DNA of 64,000 nucleotides from the NCBI RefSeq assembly GCF_016775705.1, contig NZ_CP068760.1:496001-560000 (forward strand), read 5' to 3'. Each line of letters starts with the position of its first letter. Positions within the stretch are counted from its first letter, which is position 1. Made by a program: the position numbers and the translations under genes. Source of the DNA: Chryseobacterium cucumeris. Lineage in GTDB: Bacteria > Bacteroidota > Bacteroidia > Flavobacteriales > Weeksellaceae. Under the pieces are notes generated by a model that saw only the letters and a program-made list of their open reading frames with translations, searched no databases and was not told where the DNA came from. Positions 18,120-26,784 of this stretch are shown one piece after another.

Positions 18120-18151
18120 ATAAAGAAATCCCCGGGAAGTTCCGGGGATTT
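18120..18151 (-). terminator. Terminator of the reprolysin-like gene
   Basis: AAATCCCCGG (18126-18135) pairs with CCGGGGATTT (18142-18151) around GAAGTT. The minus strand continues with TTTCTTTATTT, a loose U run. Confidence 0.7.
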
Positions 18152-18172
18152 ACTAATATTTAAAGGTTATCT

Positions 18173-21100
18173 TTATTTCTTGATAAATTTAGATTTGAAC
18201 TGTTCAATTCCTTTATCATCAATAGTAATTATATAACCACCTTTCACTAAAGCTGAAACATTTACTTTTCCATTATTGATATTTCCTCTGTCTACTAATT
18301 GTCCGGCAGCACTATAAATTTTATAAGTTGCTTTATCTGAAACTTTAGTAATATTTAAAACATCAGTTGCAGGATTTGGATAAATCTGAATACCATTATT
18401 TTTAACATCGTTTTCAGAAGTAGAAAGGTTACCTGTGATCACTACATTATAATCCTCAACCTCACCATCGAAAAGTTCTCCACAAACATAATCTGAAGGT
18501 AATGATAAACCAATGTTACCTCCTCCAGTTCCAGCACCTACATAGAATGCTACAACTCTCATTCTTAATGGCTGTCCTTCTACTGCATTCGCTGGAATTG
18601 TAACGTTTCCGCTTACTACAGTTGATGGCTGCGTTAATGTTACAGGATAATTCAATACTCTTTCTGAATCACTGAAAACACCATCTTTGTTAAAGTCTAT
18701 AAATGCAGCTACCGTATCATAATCAGCACTACCGGAGTTCCCTACAGTAACAGACATAGGGTAAACATTCCCTTTTGTTAAGTTAATTTGAAGTGCTGTA
18801 TTTGTTGTATAGTTTGTATATGTACTATTTACAGAAGTGTTATTTACATTCGCAAGTGTCACATTGGCAATATACTCATAGTCTGAACTTGTTGAAGCAG
18901 CTGCGCAGTAAGCAAGTGCAGGTGTACTGAAGTTTACGGATGTAGAATATGTTCCTACTGTAGTACCACAAACTAAAGCTACCTGAACTTCATACGTTGT
19001 ACCATCAATTAAGTTACTTAAGTTGATTGAAGGAACTGCTGTATCAGCTTCAGTCCATACAGTTGTACCTACTTTTCTGTAACGTACTTTATAAGTTGCG
19101 CCTGTATAAGACATCCAGGATACACTTCCTGAAGACACTGTAATGTTACTTACAACAACGTTAGTTGGAGCAGCACTGCTACAAGCAGATAGAGGTGCAA
19201 TACTTACAGGTCCTACCGCATAGAAAACATTTCCTATTGAAGAAACTCTTACTTTAATTGTCTGACCGTTCAATGAAGAAGGGAAAGTGAAGTTTTCGGA
19301 TCCGTCATTAGGTGTTGATGCTGATAATACCGTCCAGGTTGTTCCGTTATCTGTAGTGTAATCAATTTTTACATTAGCAACATTATAAGGAGCTGCATTG
19401 GTATTGGCAACAATCCATTGAACTGGCGTTGGAGTATTCACATCAGCATATTGGTTAGCTAATCTGAAAGGACCATTATCTCCTACAACAATAGTCTGAA
19501 TTTTAAAAGCAGATTGCTGTTGGGCTACATTGGAATTATTATCTCTTACCGTTAATGCAAAATTTGTAGTTCTTGCCTTAGTAGATACGGCTTCCCATGT
19601 ATTGTTCGCGTTATTTAAAACTCCGCTCATTACAGAAGTAAATTTCGGGAAGTATCTTGTCGGGCTTGCGTTTGGAGCAGCAGATCTGAATGAAGCTCCT
19701 GATGTTGTATTTCCTAAATTATACTTATCAATAGAAACTGAAGCATCATCTACCTCTTCCCAGGAATAAGTCATTGGATCATTTTCAGGATCTGTAGCAG
19801 AACCTGTTAAAGCAAAAGCAGTACCTTTAGGTATAGTATATGTTGGAAGATCGGCAATTACCGGTGGATTGTTGGTAATTGTAGTTTCTACATCACAAGT
19901 TTTTGCAATTAAATTAGCCTGTACCTGACCGATACTTGCTTTATGGAAATAAGGATCAGAGTTTTGCTGAACATCTGTATCAGGGCCGGTAATACCTGCA
20001 TATCCCATGATGGTAGTTCCTGAACCTGGTTCCATATTTACTCCGCTTCCTTCAAGATTATGAGAGAAAGTATGGTTAGCTCCTAACTGGTGCCCCATTT
20101 CGTGTGCAACATAATCGATATCAAAGGCGTCACCAGACGGGATTCCATTCGCCGGAGAAGTAAATCCTGAACCTTTTCCTTTAGGAACTGCAGTTGTAGG
20201 ATTGATACATACACACCCGATACATCCGGCGTTTCCTCCACCTCCTGATTTACCGAACAAGTGTCCGATATCATAGTTTTCGTTTCCAACATTGGCTGTC
20301 AAAGCTGCTTGCAGCTGTGTGTTCCAAGCCCCTTGTGATCCCGTTGCAGCTGCTGCATATGGATCGTTATTAGGATCAATATAAATTACATTTGGGAAAT
20401 TCTGTAAATTCAAATGCAGAGCAAAATCTTTTTCAAAAACTCCGTTTACTCTGGTCAGAGTATTGTTGATAGCAACTAATGCAGGAGCTCTTTTCTCGGC
20501 ATCTGTAGCAGTGGCAGGCACGTTTGCAAGTGTCATAAAGTATTGTGTATACTCACCTGTAACAGACATTGCCAGTCTCATTGTTCTGTATTTCTTATCA
20601 GAACTTTTGTTAAAAGTTGTTGGCTGATTAGAAAAAGACTGCCCATTTTTCAATAAAGCATCTATTTCCTTCTTAGCAGCAGGAGATTCTTCTGTAGAAC
20701 ACAGGAAACCGTTCTTATCCTTTTTTGTTTTAGGATGAACAGCATAAATCGTTTTGTCTGCTGATGCCGGATCGATAAATTCATATTTATCTCCATGGAT
20801 AATCATTGACTGAAAATCGTTAGGAGCGATACTGAATCTTAAGTATTTGGTAGGGTCATCGACACTTGTTCCAACATAAGATCCTAATTCATACTTGTCT
20901 GCCAGTTCTTTTACAACTACCGGAAAACTGTATACATTAAACCTTTCAATCTTCCCGCTCATAGTAGGAAGAGAAATTACTACAGGAGTGGAATTAGCTC
21001 CCATTTCCTGTGCATTCTTCAGCTGAGATCTCAGTAAGTTCAGGTCCAGTTTATAGTACCCGTTACCTCTTACATTAGATTGATCTACTCTAAATCCTGT

Positions 21101-21205
21101 ACTTCTTTTGTTGTCGTCTCCTTTTTTAAGAGAAGTAGGTGTCCATTGCCCGAACACTGCCCCTCCTATGCAAGTTAACATTAAAGCAGTAAATACTCTT
21201 TTCAT
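18173..21205 (-). CDS. Secreted reprolysin-like (M12B) zinc metalloprotease with FN3, GEVED and T9SS domains
   Basis: Extracellular zinc endopeptidase of 1010 residues. Signal peptide 1-19 (GGAVFGQ), propeptide to about 205 with one Cys at 169 (NGFLCSTEES) that could act as a cysteine switch. The catalytic domain has HEMGHQLGANH at 368-378 and a Met-turn, TIMGYAG, with Met400. A Cys-rich stretch GCIGCVC precedes it. Then come an Ig-like region, an FN3 domain (CSSAAPTNVVVSN, about 675-770), GEVED (ending GEVEDYNVV) and a T9SS domain (IYPNPATDVLNITK to KSKFIKK). Likely cell-surface or released and involved in protein digestion. Strong own promoter at 21233-21262. Confidence 0.93.
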   Translation of the reverse strand: MKRVFTALMLTCIGGAVFGQWTPTSLKKGDDNKRSTGFRVDQSNVRGNGYYKLDLNLLRSQLKNAQEMGANSTPVVISLPTMSGKIERFNVYSFPVVVKELADKYELGSYVGTSVDDPTKYLRFSIAPNDFQSMIIHGDKYEFIDPASADKTIYAVHPKTKKDKNGFLCSTEESPAAKKEIDALLKNGQSFSNQPTTFNKSSDKKYRTMRLAMSVTGEYTQYFMTLANVPATATDAEKRAPALVAINNTLTRVNGVFEKDFALHLNLQNFPNVIYIDPNNDPYAAAATGSQGAWNTQLQAALTANVGNENYDIGHLFGKSGGGGNAGCIGCVCINPTTAVPKGKGSGFTSPANGIPSGDAFDIDYVAHEMGHQLGANHTFSHNLEGSGVNMEPGSGTTIMGYAGITGPDTDVQQNSDPYFHKASIGQVQANLIAKTCDVETTITNNPPVIADLPTYTIPKGTAFALTGSATDPENDPMTYSWEEVDDASVSIDKYNLGNTTSGASFRSAAPNASPTRYFPKFTSVMSGVLNNANNTWEAVSTKARTTNFALTVRDNNSNVAQQQSAFKIQTIVVGDNGPFRLANQYADVNTPTPVQWIVANTNAAPYNVANVKIDYTTDNGTTWTVLSASTPNDGSENFTFPSSLNGQTIKVRVSSIGNVFYAVGPVSIAPLSACSSAAPTNVVVSNITVSSGSVSWMSYTGATYKVRYRKVGTTVWTEADTAVPSINLSNLIDGTTYEVQVALVCGTTVGTYSTSVNFSTPALAYCAAASTSSDYEYIANVTLANVNNTSVNSTYTNYTTNTALQINLTKGNVYPMSVTVGNSGSADYDTVAAFIDFNKDGVFSDSERVLNYPVTLTQPSTVVSGNVTIPANAVEGQPLRMRVVAFYVGAGTGGGNIGLSLPSDYVCGELFDGEVEDYNVVITGNLSTSENDVKNNGIQIYPNPATDVLNITKVSDKATYKIYSAAGQLVDRGNINNGKVNVSALVKGGYIITIDDKGIEQFKSKFIKK

Positions 21206-21232
21206 AAATTAAAACACAATTATAATTTCCGC

Positions 21233-21262
21233 CAAATATAGCTATTTTATAAATCAAACAAA
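21233..21262 (-). promoter_or_regulatory. Promoter of the reprolysin-like gene (TTTG-N18-TATATTTG)
   Basis: On the minus strand TTTG at 21259-21262 is 18 bp from TATATTTG at 21233-21240, which lies 27 bp upstream of the ATG. Confidence 0.65.
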
Positions 21263-21410
21263 TGAAATAACTTAATATTTTTTAATATTATACATCTAAA
21301 AAACATATTCATTAAAAAAAACACAAATCAAAGAATATGATTAATTTTATATTCTATATATTGTACAATTCAAGAATTATCATTTATAAAAATTATAAGT
21401 AACATTCATT

Positions 21411-21452
21411 AAAAAAAACACAAACTTTAGGACAATCTAAAGTTTGTGTTTT
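21411..21452 (-). terminator. Terminator of the DUF6452-DUF6048 pair
   Basis: AAAACACAAACTTTAG (21415-21430) pairs perfectly with CTAAAGTTTGTGTTTT (21437-21452) around GACAAT. The minus strand then runs into eight U. Confidence 0.9.
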
Positions 21453-21482
21453 TTATATTTTAAATGGTAAGAGCAGTTATTT

Positions 21483-22148
21483 CTAGAACTTATAAGCAAT
21501 ATTCCATGCAAACCCCATATTAAACTTTGAGGAACTTCTTCCAAAGCCGGGAACGATCATTGGAGAAATATCATCCTGTTTGGAAGTGTAAACCATATAT
21601 CTTGGCTGAAGATTTACATCTATATAAAAATTGGAACTAAACAATTGCACTCTGCCCCCCAATGTACCTTCAAGCCAGAAAGAAGACTGAGAGGATGAAG
21701 GAAATGCTTCAGAGGAACTGCTTCCCCCAAATCCGCGAACGGGAATTGCCATATATTCCTGGTTATAGAATGATCCTGCTGCTTTTCCACCAGCATAAAA
21801 TCCGTTGAATTCATTCTCTGCATCTTTTGCCAGCATATAGAAAGCCCCCAACTTAACGAAGGGACCGCTTGCTTTTGCATCATAACCATTCTTCTGATAC
21901 ACATTCTTTTCAAAACCTGCTTCCGCAATAGCATGCAGATTTCCTTTTATCTTTGACGAAATAAATCCCTGATACAGTTTTCTGTCTGAAAAGAATCCGG
22001 CTCCGGTGTTCAGTACATCAAGGCCAACCATAAAATTGGGTTCATATTTCTCATGAACTTTCTTTTCTGCTTCCTTTTTTTTCTCTTGTGCCCAGCTTAT
22101 TATTCCCAATAAACTAAAAAGAAAGGTAAAGATTAGTCTTGTCTTCAT
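21483..22148 (-). CDS. DUF6048 family outer-membrane-like protein
   Basis: A 221-residue exported protein of unknown function. Signal peptide MKTRLIFTFLFSLLGIISWAQ, then a Lys/Glu-rich stretch and alternating-hydrophobicity strands ending in Phe (FNMGFAWNIAYKF), consistent with a small outer-membrane beta-barrel. The assignment to DUF6048 rests on overall resemblance and on the pairing with a DUF6452-like lipoprotein. It overlaps that gene by 35 bp, so the two are translated together. A Ser-rich loop (GGSSSSEAFPSSSQSS) is notable. Confidence 0.75.
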   Translation of the reverse strand: MKTRLIFTFLFSLLGIISWAQEKKKEAEKKVHEKYEPNFMVGLDVLNTGAGFFSDRKLYQGFISSKIKGNLHAIAEAGFEKNVYQKNGYDAKASGPFVKLGAFYMLAKDAENEFNGFYAGGKAAGSFYNQEYMAIPVRGFGGSSSSEAFPSSSQSSFWLEGTLGGRVQLFSSNFYIDVNLQPRYMVYTSKQDDISPMIVPGFGRSSSKFNMGFAWNIAYKF

Positions 22149-22590
22149 TCTCTATTTGATTTTGCCCGGCTTCCAGTTTCAGAACAGGATTCGGAGTTAC
22201 TAATTCTGAACTTAAATTCTCATAAGATTTTTTGATTCCGCACCCCGGAGATACATAGGTAGACTTTGTACTATAGCTAATTCTTACATGAGACTCCGGG
22301 CCTTTGAATCTGGTTTTGAAATAAACATCCGTATAGGGTGAGTTGTCTACACGTAAAGGAATTAACCTGGAATCAATGTTGGCAAGTTTTCCCAAATCCA
22401 CCTTTCCTCCGCCATAGTCTACTGATACATACAATGTATCTATGGTTGTATCCTTTCCTTCCGCCAATGTTCTGAAACCTACCTTCATTCTCGGGGTTCC
22501 TTCTCCGCTTTCACAGATATCATCATCTCCGCCACAGGAAAAAAACATTCCAAAAAAGCAGATTGCTATGAGAAATTTAAAGTACTTCAT
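22114..22590 (-). CDS. DUF6452 family lipoprotein
   Basis: A 158-residue lipoprotein of unknown function. It has a type II signal peptide, with lipobox FFSCGGDDD (Cys19 followed by acidic residues, a Bacteroidota surface-export-like signature). The body is beta-rich, with a conserved-looking CGIKKSYENL. Its 3' end overlaps the DUF6048 gene; the two probably act together in the outer membrane. A promoter with both elements at 22607-22634 lies partly within the end of rlmD. Confidence 0.78.
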   Translation of the reverse strand: MKYFKFLIAICFFGMFFSCGGDDDICESGEGTPRMKVGFRTLAEGKDTTIDTLYVSVDYGGGKVDLGKLANIDSRLIPLRVDNSPYTDVYFKTRFKGPESHVRISYSTKSTYVSPGCGIKKSYENLSSELVTPNPVLKLEAGQNQIENEDKTNLYLSF

Positions 22591-22606
22591 ATTAAGATTT
22601 GAAATT

Positions 22607-22634
22607 CAAATTTAAATAATTTATTTTTTAACAA
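22607..22634 (-). promoter_or_regulatory. Promoter of the DUF6452-DUF6048 pair (TTG-N17-TAAATTTG)
   Basis: On the minus strand TTG at 22632-22634 is 17 bp from TAAATTTG at 22607-22614, 16 bp before the ATG at 22590. The -33 element lies inside the last codons of rlmD. Confidence 0.6.
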
Positions 22635-24033
22635 GCAATGCAATGTTCTCAACATGGTGCGTTTGCGGGAACATATCTACCGGTAAGATCTTTACTAAAG
22701 TATAATGATCTTTCATCAGTGCAAGATCTCTAGCCTGTGTTGCTGAGTTACAGCTTACATAAACTACTTTTTCAGGTGAAAGTTTTAAAATCTGCTCTAC
22801 AACCTTCTGATGCATTCCATCTCTTGGAGGATCCGTGATTAGCACATCTGCTTTAGGGTGGCTGGCCATAAATTCATCATTGAAAATATCTTTCATATCT
22901 CCACAATAGAACGTTGTGTTTGTCAATCCGTTCAACGCGGCGTGTTCTATTGCTGCGTCTATGGCTTCCTGTACAGATTCTATTCCGATCACCTGTTTTG
23001 CCTTTCTTGCTACATACTGGGCGATTGTTCCTGTTCCTGTATAAAGGTCATACACTACTTCATCTCCTTTAAGATCTGCAAACTCCAATGTTTTTCTGTA
23101 TAGCTCCAGCGCTTGTTTGTAGTTGGTCTGAAAGAATGATTTCGGGCCGATCTTAAACTGCAATCCGTCCATTTCTTCCATAAGGTAACCTTCCCCGAAA
23201 TATACATTGATATTTAAATCATAAATAGAGTCATTCTGCTTAGGATTAATAGCATACACCAATGTTTTAATCTGCGGGAATTTGCCTAATAAGAATTCAA
23301 AAAGCTTTTCTCTGTTTTCTTTTTCTTCTCTGTAAAGCTGGAAAAGAACCATCCACTCTCCTTTGGAGTTCTGTCTCATCATTAAGGTTCTTAAAAAACC
23401 TTCCTGATTTCTCACATCAAAAAAGTCAAGGCCAGTATTAACGCCATATTCTTTTACAGCCAGTCTAATAGCATTGGAAGGATCTTCCTGAAGGAAACAC
23501 TCTTTCAAATCAAGAATCTTGCTCCACATTCCCGGAATATGAAAACCTAAGGCATCTTTGCTTCCGAAATTTTCTTCGGAGCTGATTTCATATTGAGTAA
23601 GCCATCTCGCATTAGAGAAGGAAAACTCCATTTTATTTCTGTAAAAATATTGTTCTTCAGATCCTAGAATCGGAACCGTTTCAAAGTCATCAATTCCTCC
23701 GATCCTTTTGATATTATTATAGACTTCTTCCTGTTTAAAATCAAGCTGTTTTTCATAGCTCATATTCTGCCACTTGCATCCTCCGCAAGTACCAAAATGA
23801 ATACATTTAGGCTCAACTCTGTACGGTGATTTTTCAAGAACTTCAATGGCTTCGCCTTCATAGTATTTAGACTTTGCTTTTTTCACTCTCACATTCACAA
23901 TATCACCTGGAATGGCGCCTGTTACCATTACCGTTTTACCTTCCTCTGTTTTTCCTATTGCCACGCCTTTTGCTCCGGCTGTCAACAATTTTATATTTTC
24001 AAGAGTTAGATCTCTTTTTTTCTTCCTACTCAT
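22621..24033 (-). CDS. rlmD: 23S rRNA (uracil-C5)-methyltransferase RlmD-type
   Basis: SAM-dependent enzyme methylating C5 of a uridine in 23S rRNA (U1939 in E. coli). It has 470 residues. N-terminal TRAM domain (about 10-68), Fe-S cysteines in CIHFGTCGGCKWQN, a SAM-binding VYDLYTGTGTIAQYVARKA, ITDPPRDGMH, and the catalytic Cys in VVYVSCNSATQARDL. RlmD or a close paralogue (RlmCD) cannot be separated by eye. A -7-like TATTTTTG at 24081-24088 lies immediately behind the terminator of the upstream gene. Confidence 0.92.
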   Translation of the reverse strand: MSRKKKRDLTLENIKLLTAGAKGVAIGKTEEGKTVMVTGAIPGDIVNVRVKKAKSKYYEGEAIEVLEKSPYRVEPKCIHFGTCGGCKWQNMSYEKQLDFKQEEVYNNIKRIGGIDDFETVPILGSEEQYFYRNKMEFSFSNARWLTQYEISSEENFGSKDALGFHIPGMWSKILDLKECFLQEDPSNAIRLAVKEYGVNTGLDFFDVRNQEGFLRTLMMRQNSKGEWMVLFQLYREEKENREKLFEFLLGKFPQIKTLVYAINPKQNDSIYDLNINVYFGEGYLMEEMDGLQFKIGPKSFFQTNYKQALELYRKTLEFADLKGDEVVYDLYTGTGTIAQYVARKAKQVIGIESVQEAIDAAIEHAALNGLTNTTFYCGDMKDIFNDEFMASHPKADVLITDPPRDGMHQKVVEQILKLSPEKVVYVSCNSATQARDLALMKDHYTLVKILPVDMFPQTHHVENIALLVKK

Positions 24034-24080
24034 TCTAAAATTTTCTATTTTCCTAATTGAAACTTTAACGTTCCGGTTTG

Positions 24081-24088
24081 CAAAAATA
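24081..24088 (-). promoter_or_regulatory. Putative -7 box of rlmD
   Basis: The minus strand reads TATTTTTG, 47 bp upstream of the start. It lies only a few bases from the T tract of the upstream terminator, so terminator and promoter are packed tightly. Confidence 0.4.
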
Positions 24089-24091
24089 CAA

Positions 24092-24121
24092 TAAAAAAAA
24101 CCTTATCCGAAGATAAGGTTT
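24092..24121 (-). terminator. Terminator of the thioredoxin-fold lipoprotein gene
   Basis: AAACCTTATC (24098-24107) pairs with GATAAGGTTT (24112-24121) around CGAA, followed on the minus strand by eight U. Confidence 0.88.
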
Positions 24122-24141
24122 CTATACAGTGTTAAAGTTTA

Positions 24142-25683
24142 TTATTTTGTTGGAGCCGGCTGTGGATTTGCTGGCTGTGGGGCTTGCTGCACTGCAGATG
24201 GATCAAGCTGCAGTTGTGGCTGCATTTGCGCATTCGGATCTACTTTCGGAGCAGAAAGACCTGTCAGTTTATCAAGAATTGTCACCAATTCCTGCTCACC
24301 AAGGTTCACGAAAGATCTGCTGGCAATTTTACCGTCTTTATCGATGATTACAAAGCAAGGTAATTTGAATCCGTATACGCCATATTTCTTAGCGATATCT
24401 GAGTTCAATCCTCCTTCTCCGTAAACATTTACTCCCTGAATTCCTTTTAATAAAGAATTACTTGTTTTAATAAACTGGTCTTTTGTATCATCAACGTTTA
24501 CAAATACAAAATTCATTTTAGACTTATAGAAGTTTACGACTTCTTTTAATACAGGTACGGTAGCTTCGCTGATGTAAGGGTTCCATGAAGCATAGAAGAA
24601 CAGCATATAAGGTTTCCCTTTGTTTTCAGAAAGCTTGTAAGCTTTTCCGTCTTGTTTTGCTAAAGCTGCTTCGGGAGCTGCCTCTCCGATTTTAAGTCCT
24701 GTAATCGCTACCTGCATTTTTAAAAGGTCGCTTTTAATAGTAGCATCTTTAATATCTGAATCGATGATCTTCTTAATCTTGTCGATATTGGCAGCCGGAG
24801 TTGTTGGATGAATATCAGCCTGAGCCATTACAAATGCAAGAAGATAATCTTTTGTTGTTTGAGATAAATCTTTTTTAGTTTTTAAATACTGGGCAAACAT
24901 CTCAGAAGTTGTAATACCTGTTTTTCCTTTGCTGTTTGCTTCAGCATATTTCTGGAAATCAGGAGTCATTTTTACCAGCAGATACTGTCTGTAAAGAGGA
25001 ATAGTTTTCACCATCGCTTCTTTGTCTGTTTCTAACTGGGTTTCATAATCTTTAAAAGCTTTAGATGATTTGTAAGAAGGGTTTCCGGACATAGGACCGT
25101 GAGACATTTCATAGTTGGCAAGCAAATTAAGAATGGTTACTTTCACATCATTTTTTTTCCACTCTAGTAATCCTTTGCTTGGATTATTTTTCTTAGCAAG
25201 GTCATCCACGTTTTTATTAATATCCGCTTCAATTTTATGCATTCCTTTCAAAAATGCAGCTTCATCTCCTGCCATCAAAGCGCCTAAGTTAACTTTATTA
25301 CCATACTCAGCTAAAAACTTCTGAGAAGCTGTAAGGAAATCATTATTCTTTTTAGCATCTCCGGTAATCACATATTCATTTGGGAAGGTAGCTCCGTTTC
25401 CTGAGATATTCACTTTTTGTCCTCCTTCAAGATAAATCAGGCTTTGTCTGCCTGCATAGTTGATTACGTACATCCCATCCTTAGGAGCATCAAAACTTCC
25501 TGAAAAGTTTCCGTCTTTATCGAGACCTATATTAATTAAAGGCAGGGTTCCTACTCCTGAAGCTTCTACAAATTCAATTCTTTCCAATGGTGAGCTTCCG
25601 GTAATTTTTCCTTTTACTTCTACTTTTTTTGAACAAGACATCACAAAGAATGTGATGATAAACAATAAAAGATATTTTTTCAT
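24142..25683 (-). CDS. TlpA-like thioredoxin-fold lipoprotein lacking the CxxC active site
   Basis: A 513-residue exported lipoprotein (lipobox FVMSCSKK). Layout: DUF4369-like beta domain (about 20-110), a helical middle region, a thioredoxin/AhpC-like domain (about 330-475) and a Gln/Pro-rich tail of about 35 residues. In the thioredoxin fold the usual WCxxC is replaced by WNPYIS, while the cis-Pro region is kept (KLPCFVIIDKDG). Classical disulfide reductase activity is therefore unlikely. It may be a structural or binding protein of the periplasm. A single-gene unit with its own terminator; a long leader is possible (see 25711-25940). Confidence 0.85.
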   Translation of the reverse strand: MKKYLLLFIITFFVMSCSKKVEVKGKITGSSPLERIEFVEASGVGTLPLINIGLDKDGNFSGSFDAPKDGMYVINYAGRQSLIYLEGGQKVNISGNGATFPNEYVITGDAKKNNDFLTASQKFLAEYGNKVNLGALMAGDEAAFLKGMHKIEADINKNVDDLAKKNNPSKGLLEWKKNDVKVTILNLLANYEMSHGPMSGNPSYKSSKAFKDYETQLETDKEAMVKTIPLYRQYLLVKMTPDFQKYAEANSKGKTGITTSEMFAQYLKTKKDLSQTTKDYLLAFVMAQADIHPTTPAANIDKIKKIIDSDIKDATIKSDLLKMQVAITGLKIGEAAPEAALAKQDGKAYKLSENKGKPYMLFFYASWNPYISEATVPVLKEVVNFYKSKMNFVFVNVDDTKDQFIKTSNSLLKGIQGVNVYGEGGLNSDIAKKYGVYGFKLPCFVIIDKDGKIASRSFVNLGEQELVTILDKLTGLSAPKVDPNAQMQPQLQLDPSAVQQAPQPANPQPAPTK

Positions 25684-25710
25684 TTCAATTTTTAATATTA
25701 CACAAAAATA

Positions 25711-25940
25711 CGCTTTTTAGGGCTTGCTAATTCACACTAATTATTTTTTTTAAAAATTTTATTATTACCGTTCAAAAGGGGTATTCCAATTATTGAATGA
25801 CACCTTTTTGATGGTAAAAAGCATTTGAAAGCTTTTTCATAAAAACGATTCAACTACCTTTCAAATATATAGTTAATAAATAAAGAATGACGAAGATCCG
25901 GCCATAAGTTAACAAACTTTAACAGAGTCTTCTTTTTCAT
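25711..25940. other. Intergenic region between the TlpA-like gene and sdhB
   Basis: No gene seen. It contains a small hairpin, AAAAAGC (25816-25822) with GCTTTTT (25831-25837), and minus-strand TATATTTG at 25862-25869 that could start a leader of about 170 nt for the TlpA-like gene. A closer TATTTTTG lies at 25703-25710. Neither has a good TTG upstream. Confidence 0.4.
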
Positions 25941-25973
25941 AAAAAAATCGCCTCCAAAAATGAAGGCGATTTT
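25941..25973 (-). terminator. Terminator of the sdhCAB operon
   Basis: AAAATCGCCT (25944-25953) pairs with AGGCGATTTT (25964-25973), with the A run at 25941 giving U on the minus strand. Confidence 0.8.
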
Positions 25974-25992
25974 CTATGTATTTGAATCAATT

Positions 25993-26760
25993 CTATCCTT
26001 GATCTACAAGAGCAGCCATGTATTCTCTGTTCATTCTTGCAATGTTTTCAAGAGAAATTCCTTTAGGACATTCTACTTCACACGCACCTGTGTTTGAACA
26101 GTTACCAAATCCTTCTTCATCCATAGCTTTTACCATGTTCAGAACTCTTCTCTTAGCTTCTACTCTACCTTGTGGAAGTAATGCATACTGAGAAACTTTT
26201 GCTCCAACGAATAACATTGCAGATCCGTTTTTACATGTCGCTACACAAGCTCCACATCCGATACAAGCTGCAGCATCCATTGCTTTGTCTGCATCTTCTT
26301 TCGGAACAGGAATAGCGTTAGCATCCAATGTATTACCGGAAGTGTTCACAGAAATGAAACCTCCTGCTGCCATTACTCTGTCGAATGCGCTTCTGTCTAC
26401 CATCAAGTCTTTGATAACAGGGAAAGCAGCACTTCTCCAAGGTTCAATAACGATAGTCTCTCCATCTTTGAACATTCTCATGTGAAGCTGACAAGTTGTG
26501 ATACCTGTATCAGGTCCGTGAGCTCTACCATTGATGTAAAGAGAACACATACCGCAGATTCCCTCACGACAGTCGTGGTCGAAAGCGATTGGTTCTTTTC
26601 CTTCGTTAATTAAATTTTCGTTCAGGATATCTAACATCTCTAAAAATGAAGAGTCTGTAGATACATCTGATATTTTATAGGTCTCAAACTGACCTTTAGT
26701 TTTACTATTTTTTTGTCTCCAAATTTTCAGCGTAAGATGTAAGCCTTTTTTTGCACTCAT
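25993..26760 (-). CDS. sdhB: Succinate dehydrogenase / fumarate reductase iron-sulfur subunit
   Basis: Electron-transfer subunit of complex II, 255 residues. Three cluster motifs are visible: the [2Fe-2S] ligands in [19 protein letters not shown] plus the following TTCQLHM, the [4Fe-4S] motif [14 protein letters not shown], and [14 protein letters not shown] for the [3Fe-4S] cluster and the last 4Fe ligand. It passes electrons from the SdhA flavin to the membrane quinone site. Last gene of sdhC-sdhA-sdhB, 24 bp after sdhA. Confidence 0.97.
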   Translation of the reverse strand: MSAKKGLHLTLKIWRQKNSKTKGQFETYKISDVSTDSSFLEMLDILNENLINEGKEPIAFDHDCREGICGMCSLYINGRAHGPDTGITTCQLHMRMFKDGETIVIEPWRSAAFPVIKDLMVDRSAFDRVMAAGGFISVNTSGNTLDANAIPVPKEDADKAMDAAACIGCGACVATCKNGSAMLFVGAKVSQYALLPQGRVEAKRRVLNMVKAMDEEGFGNCSNTGACEVECPKGISLENIARMNREYMAALVDQG

Positions 26761-26784
26761 AATGTTATATTTATAGGTTGGAGA

